A stretch of 64,000 nt of DNA from Gavia stellata (GCF_030936135.1 NC_082617.1:30001-94000); one strand, 5' to 3'; numbered from the stretch's first letter, positions 11,965-23,709 are shown. Numbers and translations: made by a program. Notes: a model not told the origin generated them from the letters alone.

Positions 11965-14069
11965 CTGAAAACAACATAAATACAGACAAAAACATTAGTC
12001 AATTAATGAGAATGTATATTAATATGTAATTGCGTAGCCCTTCAGAGAATCCCTTTACAGACATTAAAGCAAAACTTTATAGGTAACATCGCGCCGTTAT
12101 CATCTCAACACGCTAACAGTACATTTCAAGAAATCTTCACGTTTGATAATCAAACACAAGCAGCAAAATATTTCTCTTTTTTTTACAATAGTTTGAATGC
12201 CAACAGCAAAATGGTCTCAAAGGTCACTAAAGAAGAGTCTGCTAATGCACGAGGTTCTCTCCTGATCTAGCTTAAGTTGCTTTTGCTTCCATTAGGCTAC
12301 AAAACCAATAGATCTTCGGAGCAAAACAAACCACAGCAAAGTCTCACCTGCGTAAGCCAGATTCTAAAGCCTGACTAGCTTGCCCTGCAACAAACCAGGC
12401 ACTTAGCTAAAGCATGAAAACTCCACACCGTCGCTTTCATAGCTGTTAACTAAAAACGATGCACCTCTGCTGCCAGTGCTCCAGGCTGACAGAACACAGA
12501 AGAGAGCCTGCCACCGCTGCCTATTTCTTGGAGCTTAATCCATCAACAACCACACTTCTCAGCTGCTCAGTGCTTTACATTTAAATGGAAACAAAACTGG
12601 CAGGGCTAGAATTTGGATCACAGAAGTTTTGGGGGGGTTTTGAGCTTGATTTCACAAGCAGGGCAAAACTGGCTCAAACTAAAGGGGCATTTCCCCTCTT
12701 TAGCTTTTATTAAAGGTGAAGTGGAAAAAACATAGGCTAAAAAGCTAACTTTTTTTTTTTTTAATAGGAAAAGACTAAAGCTGGAGCGCTATTCCTGAAG
12801 TCCCTGGAAATTTTTGTTTGCTCAGTTTGAATTTAACAGATGCCAGCTTAGTCTAACAGCTCTCAGACTAAACGGGCATCTCCCACCAGGAACCTGTTCC
12901 CTGCAGGCAGCAACATCCCCTGGCAACTACTAGGACCTGCAAAGCAGTATCACTCTGCCTCAACGCATGACTCAACATCTGCAAAGCGAGCAGTGACATC
13001 ATGCTCAACAAGGCTACTTTTCACACGTGTCCAAGCAGAGCTCCAATAGAAATGTTCAACAAAGCTGGAGGTAACAACATTGTGGATTCCTATTCCCTAG
13101 CAGCACGCCACTTGTTTTAGTGTCAGTGATGGCCAGTACGTAGCTACTGGGCTTTTGTCAATCTGACCTGTGATTAAAAATAAGGATTCAATTAACTCAG
13201 AAAGCTTACAAGAGCACAGGAAGATTTGGGTGTTCTATTAAAGTCCAGAGCAGAAGAGACACAAGGGTCTGAAACTTGCTACCTATTCTACAAGAAAATA
13301 GTAGGCTTGAAAGAGTCAAGGGGAAGAAGCATTTCAAGGAATGAATGGAGGCAGACAACTTAAACAACAGCTACTTTGACTGCTGCCTCATACGGAAGAA
13401 TTGATGACTTCTCTAAGAACATTTCTTATGTATATTCACCACAAGTGTTCTGCCATAAAACTTCAGTACTGCCCTGAGGTGGTTAACACGTGGTGCCAGG
13501 AAAAGAAAAACAAGGTTAGAAATCAATAAGAAATTGATGCTCAATAGCATCTGAATGGCAATGTCTTTGGTGTAGAAAAGCAGTTACGTTAACATGAAAT
13601 TCCAAAGGATAATTTAGATACAGAGAACACTCACGTGCAAGATGGCCCCAAAATGGGGATAGGGAGCACTTTCTGCAACAGCCACAAAACCACTTTTCCA
13701 GTGCAGTGGGGTAAAACAAGTTGAAGACAAAATTCAGTCACTCAAACCACTTTTCTTCTTCAAATTAGCCATCTATTCTATCACTTTCAGCTTTCTCTGC
13801 CAGATTTCAAAGAAATCTGGCAAGTTTGTTATTACAAGGCATCCTCCCACGTTTCCTTACCATTTTACCTAGAAGAATTCCAGGAAACCAAAACGTTTGT
13901 AAGCACTACCTGTTGCACATCAATGATGTATTCTTCTACGCATAGCTCTGTGTCTAAAACACGGATCTGAAGGTAGTTGTCAGAGCAGCAGCTACGAAAG
14001 AACAGCTCTGTGAGGCTCCCAACACAAGTCACAGCTACCGATCGTGGCCAAATCGCATTATGGCTTCCC

Positions 14070-14800
14070 ACACCGTTTAATCCCTGGAGCCCCTTGCCCC
14101 CCACACGCCGGCGGGATGGGCCCCAGGCTGACTCACGCTGCGTGGGGACGAGCCACAAAGAGCAGAGCGCGGCTCCTGCAGACGCAGCCAGCGCAGGGCG
14201 GTCTGTGATGCTGCCAGCCGGGCGGTGCCCGAGGCCCCGCGCCCGCCACCCCCACGCACCTTCTGTAGTCTGGGCGTTGGTGATCTGCAGGTGGCAGTTG
14301 GCCGCCTTCAGCTTCTCGCGGCCCATGATCTGGCGCTTGAGGTCGCACAGGGAGATGTGGAGGCCGTCGAAGGTGACCGCGTCATAGTTCAGCTTGGGGG
14401 AGAACTTGTAATGGATGCACAACGTGGTCGGGGCCAGGCGGTGCCGGCTCCACAAAGGCATCTACCGCGGCAGACGGCGTCATGGCCTCTGCGCCGGGTT
14501 AGGACCCACAGCGGCTCGGGGAAAAAAACCACTGAGGGGATCAGGGCAAGCAGCGCAGGCTGAGATCAAGCTCCTCCTCGCAGCAGGGTCGGGCAGGCAG
14601 ACAACTGGGAGAGGTCCCCGCGGCCCTGGCTCGGCCTCTGCTCTCTCTCCCGCATACAGCGCTCCCAGGCCCGACCGCTCGCCATGGCGACTCGGGGCCC
14701 CCCAGCGTTCCGCTGAAGGGTTTCCCGGCCGCCAACCACACAGCGCATCACTGCAAAGGCACACCGCACCCACCCCCTGCCCCACGTAACCCAGCACACT
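14070..14800. promoter_or_regulatory. CpG island / promoter of the RBBP6-like gene
   Basis: The stretch is GC-rich and CpG-dense, spans the first coding exon and continues upstream of it on the minus strand. The overlapping GC-rich reading frames on both strands carry no recognisable protein. Confidence 0.6.
14260..14461 (-). CDS. RBBP6-like: RBBP6-like exon 1 (DWNN ubiquitin-like domain)
   Basis: The translation contains HYKFSPKLNYDAVTFDGLHI followed by SLCDLKRQIMGREKLKAA, the diagnostic DWNN-domain signature of RBBP6. The donor reads GAAG|gtgcgt. The position where RBBP6 normally starts reads ACG TTG TGC ATC CAT, so the ancestral initiator is gone. An upstream in-frame ATG at 14461 would add about 12 residues (MPLWSRHRLAPT). 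The exon sits in a CpG island. Confidence 0.88.
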
Positions 14801-14889
14801 ATGACAAAAGGACCGCGTCACGTGGGTGTGGCGGCCCCATCCTCTTCATCCTAACGCCAAGCACCCCCCAGGGGAGAGCCATTACCGGT

Positions 14890-15260
14890 CGGTGTCACCA
14901 GCCGTCAGCACCGGGCCTGTCACCGCCCTGGGCCGCTGGTGTCCCTGCTGTCCCCCAGCCTGTCACCGCCCAGTGTCCTGTCACCCCCCAGGCCTGTCAC
15001 CGCCCAGTGTCCCTCCTGTCACCCCCCAGGCTGTCACCACCCGCTGTCCTGACACCCCCTGAGACTGTGGTGTCCCTCCTGTCACCGCCTGGGCCTTCAC
15101 CACCCTGCGTCACCTCCCATCAGCCCCTGGGCCTGTGGTGGCTCTCCCAACAGCCCTGGGCCCATCACCGCCCCACGTCCCTCCTGTCATCTCCCAGGCT
15201 GTCACCACCCGCTGTCCCTCCTGTCACCTCCCAGGCTGTCACCACCCGCTCTCCCCTCCT
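14890..15260. repeat. GC-rich minisatellite, unit about 28-36 bp
   Basis: Imperfect tandem copies of tgtcaccgcccagtgtccct plus cctgtcacccccc-aggc, with units drifting between about 28 and 36 bp. Reading frames across it are repeat shadows. Confidence 0.75.
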
Positions 15261-15900
15261 CTCAGCAGCCAGCCAGGCCAAGACAGCCTGGGGGAGATGC
15301 AGTGGGCTTTGCCTTCGGTCACTCAGCTCCCGTGCCGCAGGGCCAGCGAAGGGAGGGGACGTCTCAGGGTGTTTGAGTGGATCTTGGGGCATTTATGGAG
15401 AGCTCAGTCAAAGAAGCCAATGACCATTTATGTTTAGTGCCATAAACCAATGTACTTCCCAAGTGTGGCACAACCACAGTTGCTTCAACGCTGGAGAGGA
15501 GGACTAAAAAGCAAGGAACGAACCATGAGCGTTAGGAGGAGCCGCAGGACAGTATTTCTTGCTTTCTCAATCATCACAGCTGCTGCTGCAACAGCCCTTG
15601 CGCATGAAATGGAGCCTTGAATTACGAGGGCTAGTTCTGCCGAGTAATACGCTACGGCTTGCAGATGTTTCTAGGGCAACCAGCTATTCCTTTCTGCTCC
15701 TGTAAATACAATATAACAGCCTTGGTGTAGTCTGGCAGGGCTAACGAGGGAGCTCCACGACTGCTTGGTTTAGATCTTTAAATGCCTTTTGGGCTTCCGG
15801 AGTCAGGAAACCTTTTCGATTTTACATCCAAGGGGTACTTATTTTTGCTATTTGTGTCTGTCTGTTTTTCCTGTTAACAGTGAGTTGGAAGCCTAGGTTT
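15261..15900. other. Intergenic sequence without recognised genes
   Basis: No supported gene. Sequence from about 15700 may already be retroviral flank (pol-env junction) of ERV-A, but I see no clear coding match. Confidence 0.4.
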
Positions 15901-15904
15901 TAAT

Positions 15905-17309
15905 ATGGTAGCCTTGCTTATAAGCCTGTGGTGGAATATGGATTATACTTATTCATTCCAGAACTTGGCCATAGCCACAGTCCAAACTACAGCAGCAGAA
16001 ACAAATAAGCCCCACTGTTGGATATGCACTAAAAGCCCATCCTCTACCAGAAATCAACTCTCCTGGGTATCTGTCCCACTGAATTCTCAGTGGTACAAGG
16101 GCGGGCATCTACGTTAGGAATTTTCACTGAAGAAAGGAAGCATACCGCCCTTCTGCCAAGAAGGGTTTGTTGCTAGATCTGTTCCATAGATCTGTTCCTA
16201 TGCCTAAAGGCAATTGGTATTCCTCCACAGATTCTTCCTATAGACCACATCCACTGAGCGTGGAAGGAGATGCTCCAGAAGCCCTTACAGAAAACCTGTT
16301 CTAATAAGCCATCACAATGCAGATTTCTTCCTGGATGGAGTTTATCAGGCCCTGCAGACTCCGAGACAATGTGGATATTTGCAGATAGAGTAACTCGGTA
16401 TTCTGCAGGAAGCCATAATCAAACTAATGATAATGTTAAAACGGGTTGCCACTACGGGCCTATAGGCTCAGAGTCATCTACTCTGGGTCCAAACCTCACA
16501 GGTTTACCGAATCAACTAAATCTGGCACATGCTACCCCTTTTACAGGAAATAATTTACATGATTCAGATTTATTTGAAGATTCTACTACCCTATTTGCAC
16601 AACTACCAGGGCAACATTAGATAGGTGGAGAAAGGGCATTTGAGGATTTACCCTCCATCTGAGCTGAAAAGGGTATTCTAAGTGCATTAACACCACCCAC
16701 ACAGGTTACAACCAGTATCCCTTCTGCCTCTGTAGCTCCTCGCTACTGCTATCTACGGCAAAAAGTGCTACAGCCCTCTGACAGAACGTGGCACCAAGTT
16801 CCACCTGTCTGTAACAGCTTTTATCCCACGGTTAGGGGTTGCAGAACTAAAAAGGGCTATGGCAAATGTGTCAAGAGACTTAGAAAAAGCCTTTAATGAA
16901 AGCACAGATAGTATTACAGCCCTACAGGGAGATATCAAATTATTATCACAAATGCTAATATAGACTCAATTAGCCCTCGATCACCTTTTAGCAGCATAGG
17001 ACAGAGTATGTGCATTATTGAATAACAGCTGCTGGGCTTTTTATGTAAATCAAGATGAGAAAAATGAAACTGATCGAAACAAGAGAAAGACTCATTTAAA
17101 AATATTACATGAAGTAAGGCAGGGATCTCCCCTAAATCTGATTGAGTGGCTAACCTCTTGGCTCCCAGACTTAGGTAGAGGACTGTTGTGTTTGGGCTGC
17201 TGTGTTCACTCTCTTGTTTTGCTTTATAAGTCTGTATGTGTGTGTACAGTGTTGTATTACCTTATGAATTCGACTTATGACTTAATGAGTAGTGTAGTGA
17301 GACCCTGAT
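15905..17309 (+). pseudogene. ERV-A env remnant (gammaretrovirus-like)
   Basis: This is an old endogenous retroviral envelope in plus orientation, broken by stops and frameshifts. The SU part shows a CWIC motif near 16017, of the CXXC type used by gammaretroviral SU. The TM part follows from about 16800 and includes a heptad-like stretch, then LALDHLLAA, a stop codon, and the disulphide-loop region CALLNNSCW. There the second cysteine of the usual CX6CC pair is tryptophan. A membrane-spanning, cysteine-bearing stretch and tail end near 17309. A purine run and an LTR start come next. It is not a functional gene. Confidence 0.75.
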
Positions 17310-17330
17310 GGTCAAAAGAAAGGGAGGGAC

Positions 17331-17700
17331 TGTTAGGAAAATCTCATTCCCTGACTATTGTACCAATTAGTCTTTAGAGTATGAAACTGTATGAACTTTC
17401 TGAAGATACATCTAGTTGACATTGTATACTACCTAGCCGTGGTTCAGTCAGCATGACTAAAGGACCCAAGCCCATTGCACAGAGGAGAAGGACAGCCTCC
17501 ACCCTCAAGAAGAAAGGATTCCCCTGGACTACCCAGATCGTGCCAGCATCCCAGCCCCTCCGACACCTCTGGGAAACCCTCCCACGATCTGCCATCAGAG
17601 ATAAGGAACTGCAGCAAGACTGACTCCGGGGACATCTAGATCAAGGAAGAAGCAGGTGGATGATGATGCCACAGAATTTGAGTTGCTTTGCAAAACAGCA
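17331..17700 (+). mobile_element. ERV-A 3' LTR (5' edge clear, end uncertain)
   Basis: A polypurine tract (aaaagaaagggagggac) directly precedes TGTTAGGAAAATCTC, the expected junction between a retroviral 3' untranslated region and its LTR. The far LTR edge is unclear and runs into a GT microsatellite. Confidence 0.6.
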
Positions 17701-17724
17701 GTGTGTGTGTGTGTGTGTGTGTGT
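17700..17724. repeat. (GT)n microsatellite
   Basis: About 12 GT dinucleotides between the LTR and the displaced pol fragment. Confidence 0.9.
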
Positions 17725-17789
17725 TAACAGCGATTGGTCAAATCGATTTGAATCTGAACACTTGAAAGGTATAAGAATTATAGGAAGCC

Positions 17790-18745
17790 TTCAGGTGAAT
17801 ACAGATTAGTTCAGGGTTTAAGGGCAATAGATCAGACAGTAAAAGACATTCATCCTGTAGTTGCGAATCCATATACACTTTTGACAACTTTAAGGGAAAG
17901 TCATCAGTGGTTTACAGTGCTTGATTTAAAAGATGCATTCTTTTGCATACCCCTGGAAAGGGAAAGTAGAAAATTGTTTGCCTTTGAGTGGGAGAATCCA
18001 CAAACAGGATGAAGAACACAATTGACATGGACAAGACTACCACAAGGATTTAAGAATAGCCCGACCATCTTCGGCAATCAACTGGCAAAAGAGCTCGAGA
18101 TGTGGAAATAAAGTAATCCAGAGTTACCTGGTCATCTACTTTTGCAATACGTGGATGATATACTGATCGCCACCAAGGAAAGAGCAACCTGCATCAAGGT
18201 AACGATAGACCTTTTAAACTTTCCTGGACTTAATGGGTGCAAAGTATCCAGAAACAAAGCACAAGTAGCAAGTCAAGTTGTAATATATCTGGGCTTTGAA
18301 ATTTTAAAAGGACAACGACAGTTGGGAACAAACCAAAAAGAAGCCATTTGTAGTATACCAGAACAGAAAAATGTTCACGAACTGAGGGCCTTTTTGGGAA
18401 GGACTGGATGGTGCAGGCTATGGATCCTGAACTATGGTCTAATAGCTAAGCCATTGTATGAGGCCCAGAAAGGGACACGTCCCTTTGAATGGGGCCCAGA
18501 ACAACGAAGGGCCTTTAAAGATCTGAAACAGGCCCTGATGACTGCTCCTGCTTTGGGACTTCCGGATTTGACTAAAGATTTCCAGTTCTTTGTTCAGGAA
18601 AGGCAGCATCTGGCACTGGGAGCACTGACCCAACGGATGGGAAGCTGGAAGAGACCAGTGGGGTACTTTTGCAAGCAACTGGACACAGTAAGTACAGGAT
18701 GGCCTACCTGTCTAGAGATGAGCAGACAGCTTCTGGGTATGTGTT
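17790..18745 (+). pseudogene. ERV-A pol fragment: reverse transcriptase
   Basis: A gammaretrovirus-type RT with [26 protein letters not shown] and an intact YVDD active-site motif (about 18148). It continues into the thumb/connection region, WRxxRPVGYF-like, ending abruptly near 18745. At least two in-frame stops lie before YVDD (around 18010 and 18110). It lies downstream of env and the LTR, the reverse of proviral order. It therefore belongs to a second, truncated or rearranged copy. Its best relative in the window is ERV-B pol on the opposite strand. Confidence 0.85.
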
Positions 18746-18949
18746 CTTTCCTCTCACACGGTAACTGGGTATTAACAGGCCTCTTAAATAGGGCACCCAC
18801 GGGACAGTGCCGTCGTGGATGCCGCAACGCGTATTTTGCCTGCGCGGAACCAAAGCTGCGTCTGGACAGCAAGGGAAGAAGAGATTTCCGCACGCTCAAC
18901 TACGGAGTTTCACCAAGGGTATTCCCCGTTGATTCCTTGATGGTTTTGC

Positions 18950-19760
18950 TCCCGGGAGTGGACAGGAACGTTGCTGATGCTGAGGTGGAAGCCCGGGGCT
19001 GCGAAGGGCCGGGACGGGCAGGAGGCCCAGGGCCCGGCTGGGGCTGCCGGCCCTGTCGCCTAGCAACGGGTGCCAGGGCGCTTGCCATTGGCCGCGCCCA
19101 GAGGTGTTGGGCCGCTGGCCCATGGGGTGGCGCTGTGCTGCGGGAGAGCGAGGCTGGGTGGTCAGCAGGGGCGCCACCGCCTGCCCTGTCGCCTAGCAAC
19201 GGGTGCCAGGCCGCGGCGGGAGCACGCGCGGCTTCGGGAAGCTTCGGGCGGTAACGGCCGGCGCGAGGCGAGGGGGGGCGCTGAAGGCAACGGCCGCCGC
19301 CGCGGGGCGCTGCGCGTGGAGCTGCCGGCGGGGCCGGAGCGGCGCTGCCCGGAGGAGGAGGAGGAGGAGGAGGAGGAGGAGGAGGAGGAGGAGGAGGAGG
19401 AGGTGAGGGGGGCGTGTGCGGGGAGGGCGGGCGGGGGAGCGGAGACCTCGTCCCGCGGTGCTGGCGAGGGGAGAGAGGCCCTTTCCTGCGGGGAGCGGGC
19501 GGCGGGCAGCCCGCCTGGAGGTGCGGAGCCGGTGCCTGGCCCTGCCGTGAGGACCGGCGCTGCAGCGGGCGCCGGGTGTGCTCCGGGCTGCGGAAGGGGG
19601 GTGTCACGCTGGGTGTTTGAAGCCGGGGGTCCCGGGGGTTCAGGGGCTGAGCGCTGCAGTCGGAGGCTGGGGACCGCGGGTGCTGCCCGTTTCCACCTCA
19701 CCCGAGATCGTTACGGCCCCCGCCCCCCTTTGGCACTGGGAAACTAAGGGAGTCGGTTAT
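18950..19760 (+). promoter_or_regulatory. CpG island with two RFX X-box motifs
   Basis: A CpG-dense stretch. The motif gtcgcctagcaac occurs at 19055 and again at 19188, inside a 27-bp duplicated block. It fits the X-box bound by RFX factors (two half-sites GTYNCC and RGNAAC). A (GGA)n run at 19352-19402 ends at a good donor (GAG|gtgagg), which suggests a first exon. The long frames here have no ATG that stays open, so I treat this as promoter plus 5' UTR. Confidence 0.5.
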
Positions 19761-20373
19761 GGCGTTAGTATGGCCACGAGGGGTGGGGTAAGATGCAAGG
19801 ACATTCAAAACCTTTCCTTCCCACAGAACTGTTTGTGTGGAATAAACGAAGCCTGGCCCATGCGCTGAGCTACAGCTGGGGTGTTGGGGGGGCAGCAACC
19901 AGCCAAGGGCTTTGTGCTCAGGGAGCTCCAGTCGTGCTGTGCTGGACATGGGGAGAAGGGGCCTGGCTTGGGAAATGGCCATGGACATCACCCCCGAGCC
20001 AAGCAGGAGCTGCCCGAGCAGGCTTAATTGTAGCGCTGCCCAGCTTTGTGGAGCTTGACTGAAAGGGTGGTGTGGAATCATCTTTTCAGAGCAGTGTCAC
20101 AAACGTGTCTTTGCTCATGGTGCCTGTTGCCCTTCCATCCCTCCTCCCCCCGTGAGCAGCGGGGGACTCGCTTTCCGAGAGGCCCCGCTGCCCTCATGCT
20201 TGCTAAAGTCTCGTAGGGTCTAGTTTAAAGTGCGCTGGCTTGTGCGTTGCTTTCCCTGCTAAGTACCTGTTTGCAGAATTTGTTGCATTCTGGTGTTTGG
20301 CAGTGCAGGAATGAGTCGCTCTGCTTTATTTTTTTTCTGTATCGCAGCGTAGTAATGCTGCTTGTCTCTACAG

Positions 20374-21788
20374 GATCTTCTGATGAGCTTGAAACTAAGG
20401 TGAGGAGACTAGAGCAGACTGGCCACCACATCGGCTTCTCTGCGATACAGAGCGGGGACCCGTTCTTAGATGTCTTTCAAGCTTGATGGTAAGAAACTCG
20501 AGTTGCAAAGCAGGAGTATTATGGAGGTGGAAAGTTGAACGGAAGCAAAACTTGGTAGAAAGGAACGCCTCGTTTAGCTGACACCTAGTCCAGATTTCAC
20601 AAGCTAGTGTAGCGGTAGCTCGTGTTCACACTTGCACTCAGTGACAATGCAGGATGCTTTGACCCGACTGAAAGCCACGTGTGGCCCGTTCTCCCTTCTC
20701 CTAGCTTTTCCTATATGCACGTCCTCCAAGTACCGGTACCTGACAGCTCCGGTCTGTCTGTCTGACAGGTCTGCTTGCACCCAGCCACAGGAAATGGGGA
20801 CATTTAGCAGCAGCAGCAGCACCTCAGATTATTCTGGAACAGCCTTTGCTTTGAAAGGCATTACTTCTTGCTAGAAAGTGGGAAAGGGCCAAAATACCTT
20901 CCGCTTGACGTGTTTCCTAGAAACTAATCTCTGTCCTTAGATCAGTCTATTCTGTGCGAGGCTTATTGCATTCTTGAAGGGCCATCTCCTCGGTTCCTTC
21001 CTCTCTGCCTTCCCAAGGTGAATTGACTTGGTGGGGTGTTGGGATTCCCCTTTCTGCTTGGTAAAGACAGTGTCATATCTGGTGCTGGTGGTAGCCTCTT
21101 GCATTTGGGGAAAGCAAGTGAGGAACACTTGTTCCCTGTGGGGAGGCCAGGAGCGAGGTTTGTAGTTGTTGTGGACCCTCGCGAAGCAATATAGCACCTG
21201 AGTCGTCCTGCGATAGCTGTCGTGGGTGAACATGCTTTCCCTTCGCTGTATGTGGTTGTCTGTGCTTGAAGCGTGGTCCTGCCCGCAGGTATATTTAAAT
21301 GCGAATGTGTTTAGGAATGCTGTTTCTGTAAAAGGACTGATAGATTCTAAGTCTGTAAATACTGGTATCTGTATGTAGATTTCTGTGAAATACACCTAAA
21401 GACTTTTCTATTTAGCGTGAAGGGGGATGTCTCTGTATCAGATACTGCCCAAGAGTCTGACCAGTTGATTGAGTTCCTGGGTGCCCTCCACAAGAGGGTG
21501 AAAGCGAGTTTAGCTGAATTGGTTCCTTCTTCCTCCCTGGGGGGAGAGAAAGGTATGGGGAGGAACTTGAGCTGAACACGGCCAGCTTTCCCCAGGAGGA
21601 GCGGTCCTGTGTCTTCTCATGTGCCTGCCAGCCCTGTGCTTTCTACAACTGTTTTACTTACCCCCATCTGGCCTCAGATGGGAAGACCTAGCCGTTAACC
21701 TCTGCCTTCGTTTCTGTTACCTGTCCGCAATGGCTTTAGTGTGCCCTAGGCTTGCTGCGCTTCAGTTGTCTGGAAGTGATGGAAGGTA
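20374..21788 (+). CDS. Unidentified spliced gene ('gene Y'), partial
   Basis: Three candidate exons join in one frame: 20374-20399 (acag|GATC, AAG|gtgagg), 21416-21552 (tttag|CGTG, AAAG|gtatgg) and 21751-21788 (cctag|GCTT, GAAG|gtaaga). With the ATG at 20383 the protein starts MSLKLSVKGDVSVSDTAQES and continues through DQLIEFLGALHKRVKASLAEL to a Ser-rich turn. It looks like a helical, charged protein, but I do not recognise the family. The upstream exon would be the CpG-island exon ending at 19402, which joins in phase. An alternative donor at 20488 brings a stop in the frame needed by the next exon. Exons after 21788 are not visible, and CR1-like sequence follows. Confidence 0.45.
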
Positions 21789-21959
21789 AGAGTTGCTGTC
21801 TCCAGCAACTCCCCTGATGTCCTGGGAGCAAGTGTAGTGCTCCGCAGACGCTTTTGTAGAGCTCTTAACAAGAGGGGTTGCTGGTGATGAATTGGGAGAA
21901 TATTGGAGTGACATGAGAAATCTCTGGGGCTTCGCAGAATGGGGTAGGTCGGGGGGGTC

Positions 21960-23700
21960 CTCCCGCTGCCATCTGGTCTGATTTCCCGCTCAGAGCAGGT
22001 GCAGTCGGATCATGTTGCTCCGGGCTGTGTCCAGTTACGTTTGGGGTATTTCCAAGGAGGGAGATTCAGCATCATCCCTGGCAACTTGTTCCAGTGCTTG
22101 GGCAGCCTTGTGGTGAGCAACTTTCCTTGTCTTGAGTCAGAATCTGCACCTTGTCCATTGCCCCTTGTCCTGCCAGTGTGCCCCTCAAGAAGAGTCTGGC
22201 TTTGTTTCCTCCAGTGATGGAGAGGAGTAGGAGTGAGAAGTGGGGCAAACACCCCCCCAAAACACACACCCAGCCCCCCGCCCACACACCCCTGCCCTGT
22301 GGAGCCTCTTCTCTAGCTTTTCCCTTGTCCTTTGCCAGTAAGTTCCCTTCCTGTTGAGCAGTGGCTTGCATTTTCCTTAGGCTTCCTTCTGCTTCCAGGA
22401 GCCTTCCAGAAGGACAACAGGAAGGGCTTCATCTCTTCCTAGTTTGCCTCCAGCTAAGCTGTGGCTTTCCCCAGTCCATCCCTGCATGCTTGCGCGATGT
22501 CTCTCTGTTCCTCCTGAGTATCCCGTCTCTGCCTGCGCCTCGTGTGTTCTTCCTTTCTGGCATTTGAGGAGGCTCAGGAGTTTCCTGTCCATCAGTGCTG
22601 GCCTTGTGCTACTTGTGACGGACCCTGTGTTTTGGCACGGACCCTTCTGGTGCCTGGGGAGGTGGGGGCTGTTGTCCTTGAAGTTCAACCAGTTGCCTTG
22701 GGCCCCTTTGCCCTCCAGGCCAGTATCCTGTAGGCTCCTGCCTAGAAGCTCTTCAGGAAGCGGCAGTCTGCTCCGCTGAAGTCCAGTGTTGAGGTTCTGC
22801 TGGTTTGCTCACTTCTCTCGGGTTTTTAAATTCTACAACCGGATGGTGGCTGCAGCCCAGCGTGCCCTTGACCTTTGCATCCTTGATCAGTTTTTCCGTG
22901 TCTGTGGACAAGGAGTCCAGCGGGGAGTGGAGACGGGTGCCCCCTCATTCTGCTTTCACACATGGGGTGTGAGACGATGTTGCTCTGTGCTGCTGTCCCC
23001 TGGACACCTCCTCGCTGCCCCTGACACCGTGCCTGCAGGGTCGGAGAAGGCTGTGGTGTCCAGTTATGTGTCCAGTGGTTGCAGGCCTTCCTCACTGGGT
23101 TAGCCAGCCTGCTCGCAGAGACTCTCTTGTGCGCTCAGTCGAGGAAGCCCTGTCCCTGGGCTGGCAGTCCTTATTCCTTGTGCTCCTCGAGGAAGGGTCC
23201 TGCGGTCATAGGAGCCGAAGCCCTGACGGTGCCCCCAGCCCGATGGTGGTAAGCAGCAGGATGTGTTTGCTCCTACTTGAGCCTTCCTGAGGACAATCCT
23301 GCCAGAGCCCTGGGCTCTTCCCCCTGGATGTCGTGGGGATGAGGGCCTGGTGAGCCTCCTCAGCCTCCCTGGAGCATCGTGGCCCTGAGCACCCAGTGAG
23401 CTGCAAGCCCCTGGAGACTTCAGGCCAGGTTGGCAGGAGGGTGCCTCTCCCTAGCTGCAAGAGGAGGGCTCTGATAGCTGCCAGCCCCCTGGCAGCCTTG
23501 CCTTGCCTCACCCTTCTGCCTGTGCGCTACAGAGAGGGCATTGCCCGTGTACAGGCGGGAGCGCCCCACCGTCCCCTGCCTCTCTGGGTGTGTTGTGCAG
23601 ATGAGCAGTGTATGTTCTAAGTCCCCAGAGTCATCTCCCTGCTCTCTAGACAGTCTGTATTCCACATACAGGCAGGAGAGCCCTGTCCTTATGTTATCGA
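21960..23700. mobile_element. CR1-type LINE sequence (degenerate)
   Basis: Phrases such as ttgttccagtgcttgggcag, tgaagtccagtgttgaggtt and cttgacctttgcatccttga are typical of old avian CR1 copies, spread over about 1.7 kb. No open reading frame survives. Orientation and exact ends are not resolved. Confidence 0.55.
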
Positions 23701-23709
23701 AAATCATAA

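Larger units (their letters stand above)
7172..14259 (-). other. Introns of the RBBP6-like gene
   Basis: Apart from the exons listed, this AT-leaning stretch holds no reading frame or RNA gene I recognise. I looked in 7712-9148 for the zinc-knuckle and first-RING exons on the minus strand and saw no convincing match. Confidence 0.6.
6973..14461 (-). pseudogene. RBBP6-like: RBBP6-like gene, 5' portion; probably broken
   Basis: RBBP6 is a nuclear E3 ubiquitin ligase with a ubiquitin-like DWNN domain, a CCHC zinc knuckle, a RING finger and long proline-rich, RS and basic tails. It acts in p53/MDM2 biology and 3'-end mRNA processing. Five exons are recognisable on the minus strand: 14460..14260 region (DWNN), 11964-11865 (DWNN end), 9185-9149, 7711-7608 (end of RING) and 7170-6973 (post-RING, Q/P-rich). 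Splice sites are canonical, and the first three exons join in phase (202+100+37 nt = 113 codons). I could not find the exons for the zinc knuckle and the first RING half between 9149 and 7711. A direct 9149-to-7711 splice would shift the frame. The ancestral start codon reads ACG, and a RING cysteine is lost. Later exons are absent because the purine tract takes over. This is either a decayed duplicate or a strongly remodelled paralogue. Confidence 0.8.

Noticed and set aside
18940-19402. Poly-Glu protein starting in the 19-kb CpG island
   Set aside because: The poly-Glu frame has no ATG after the last upstream stop. The (GGA)n run is better read as 5' UTR or a non-ATG exon.
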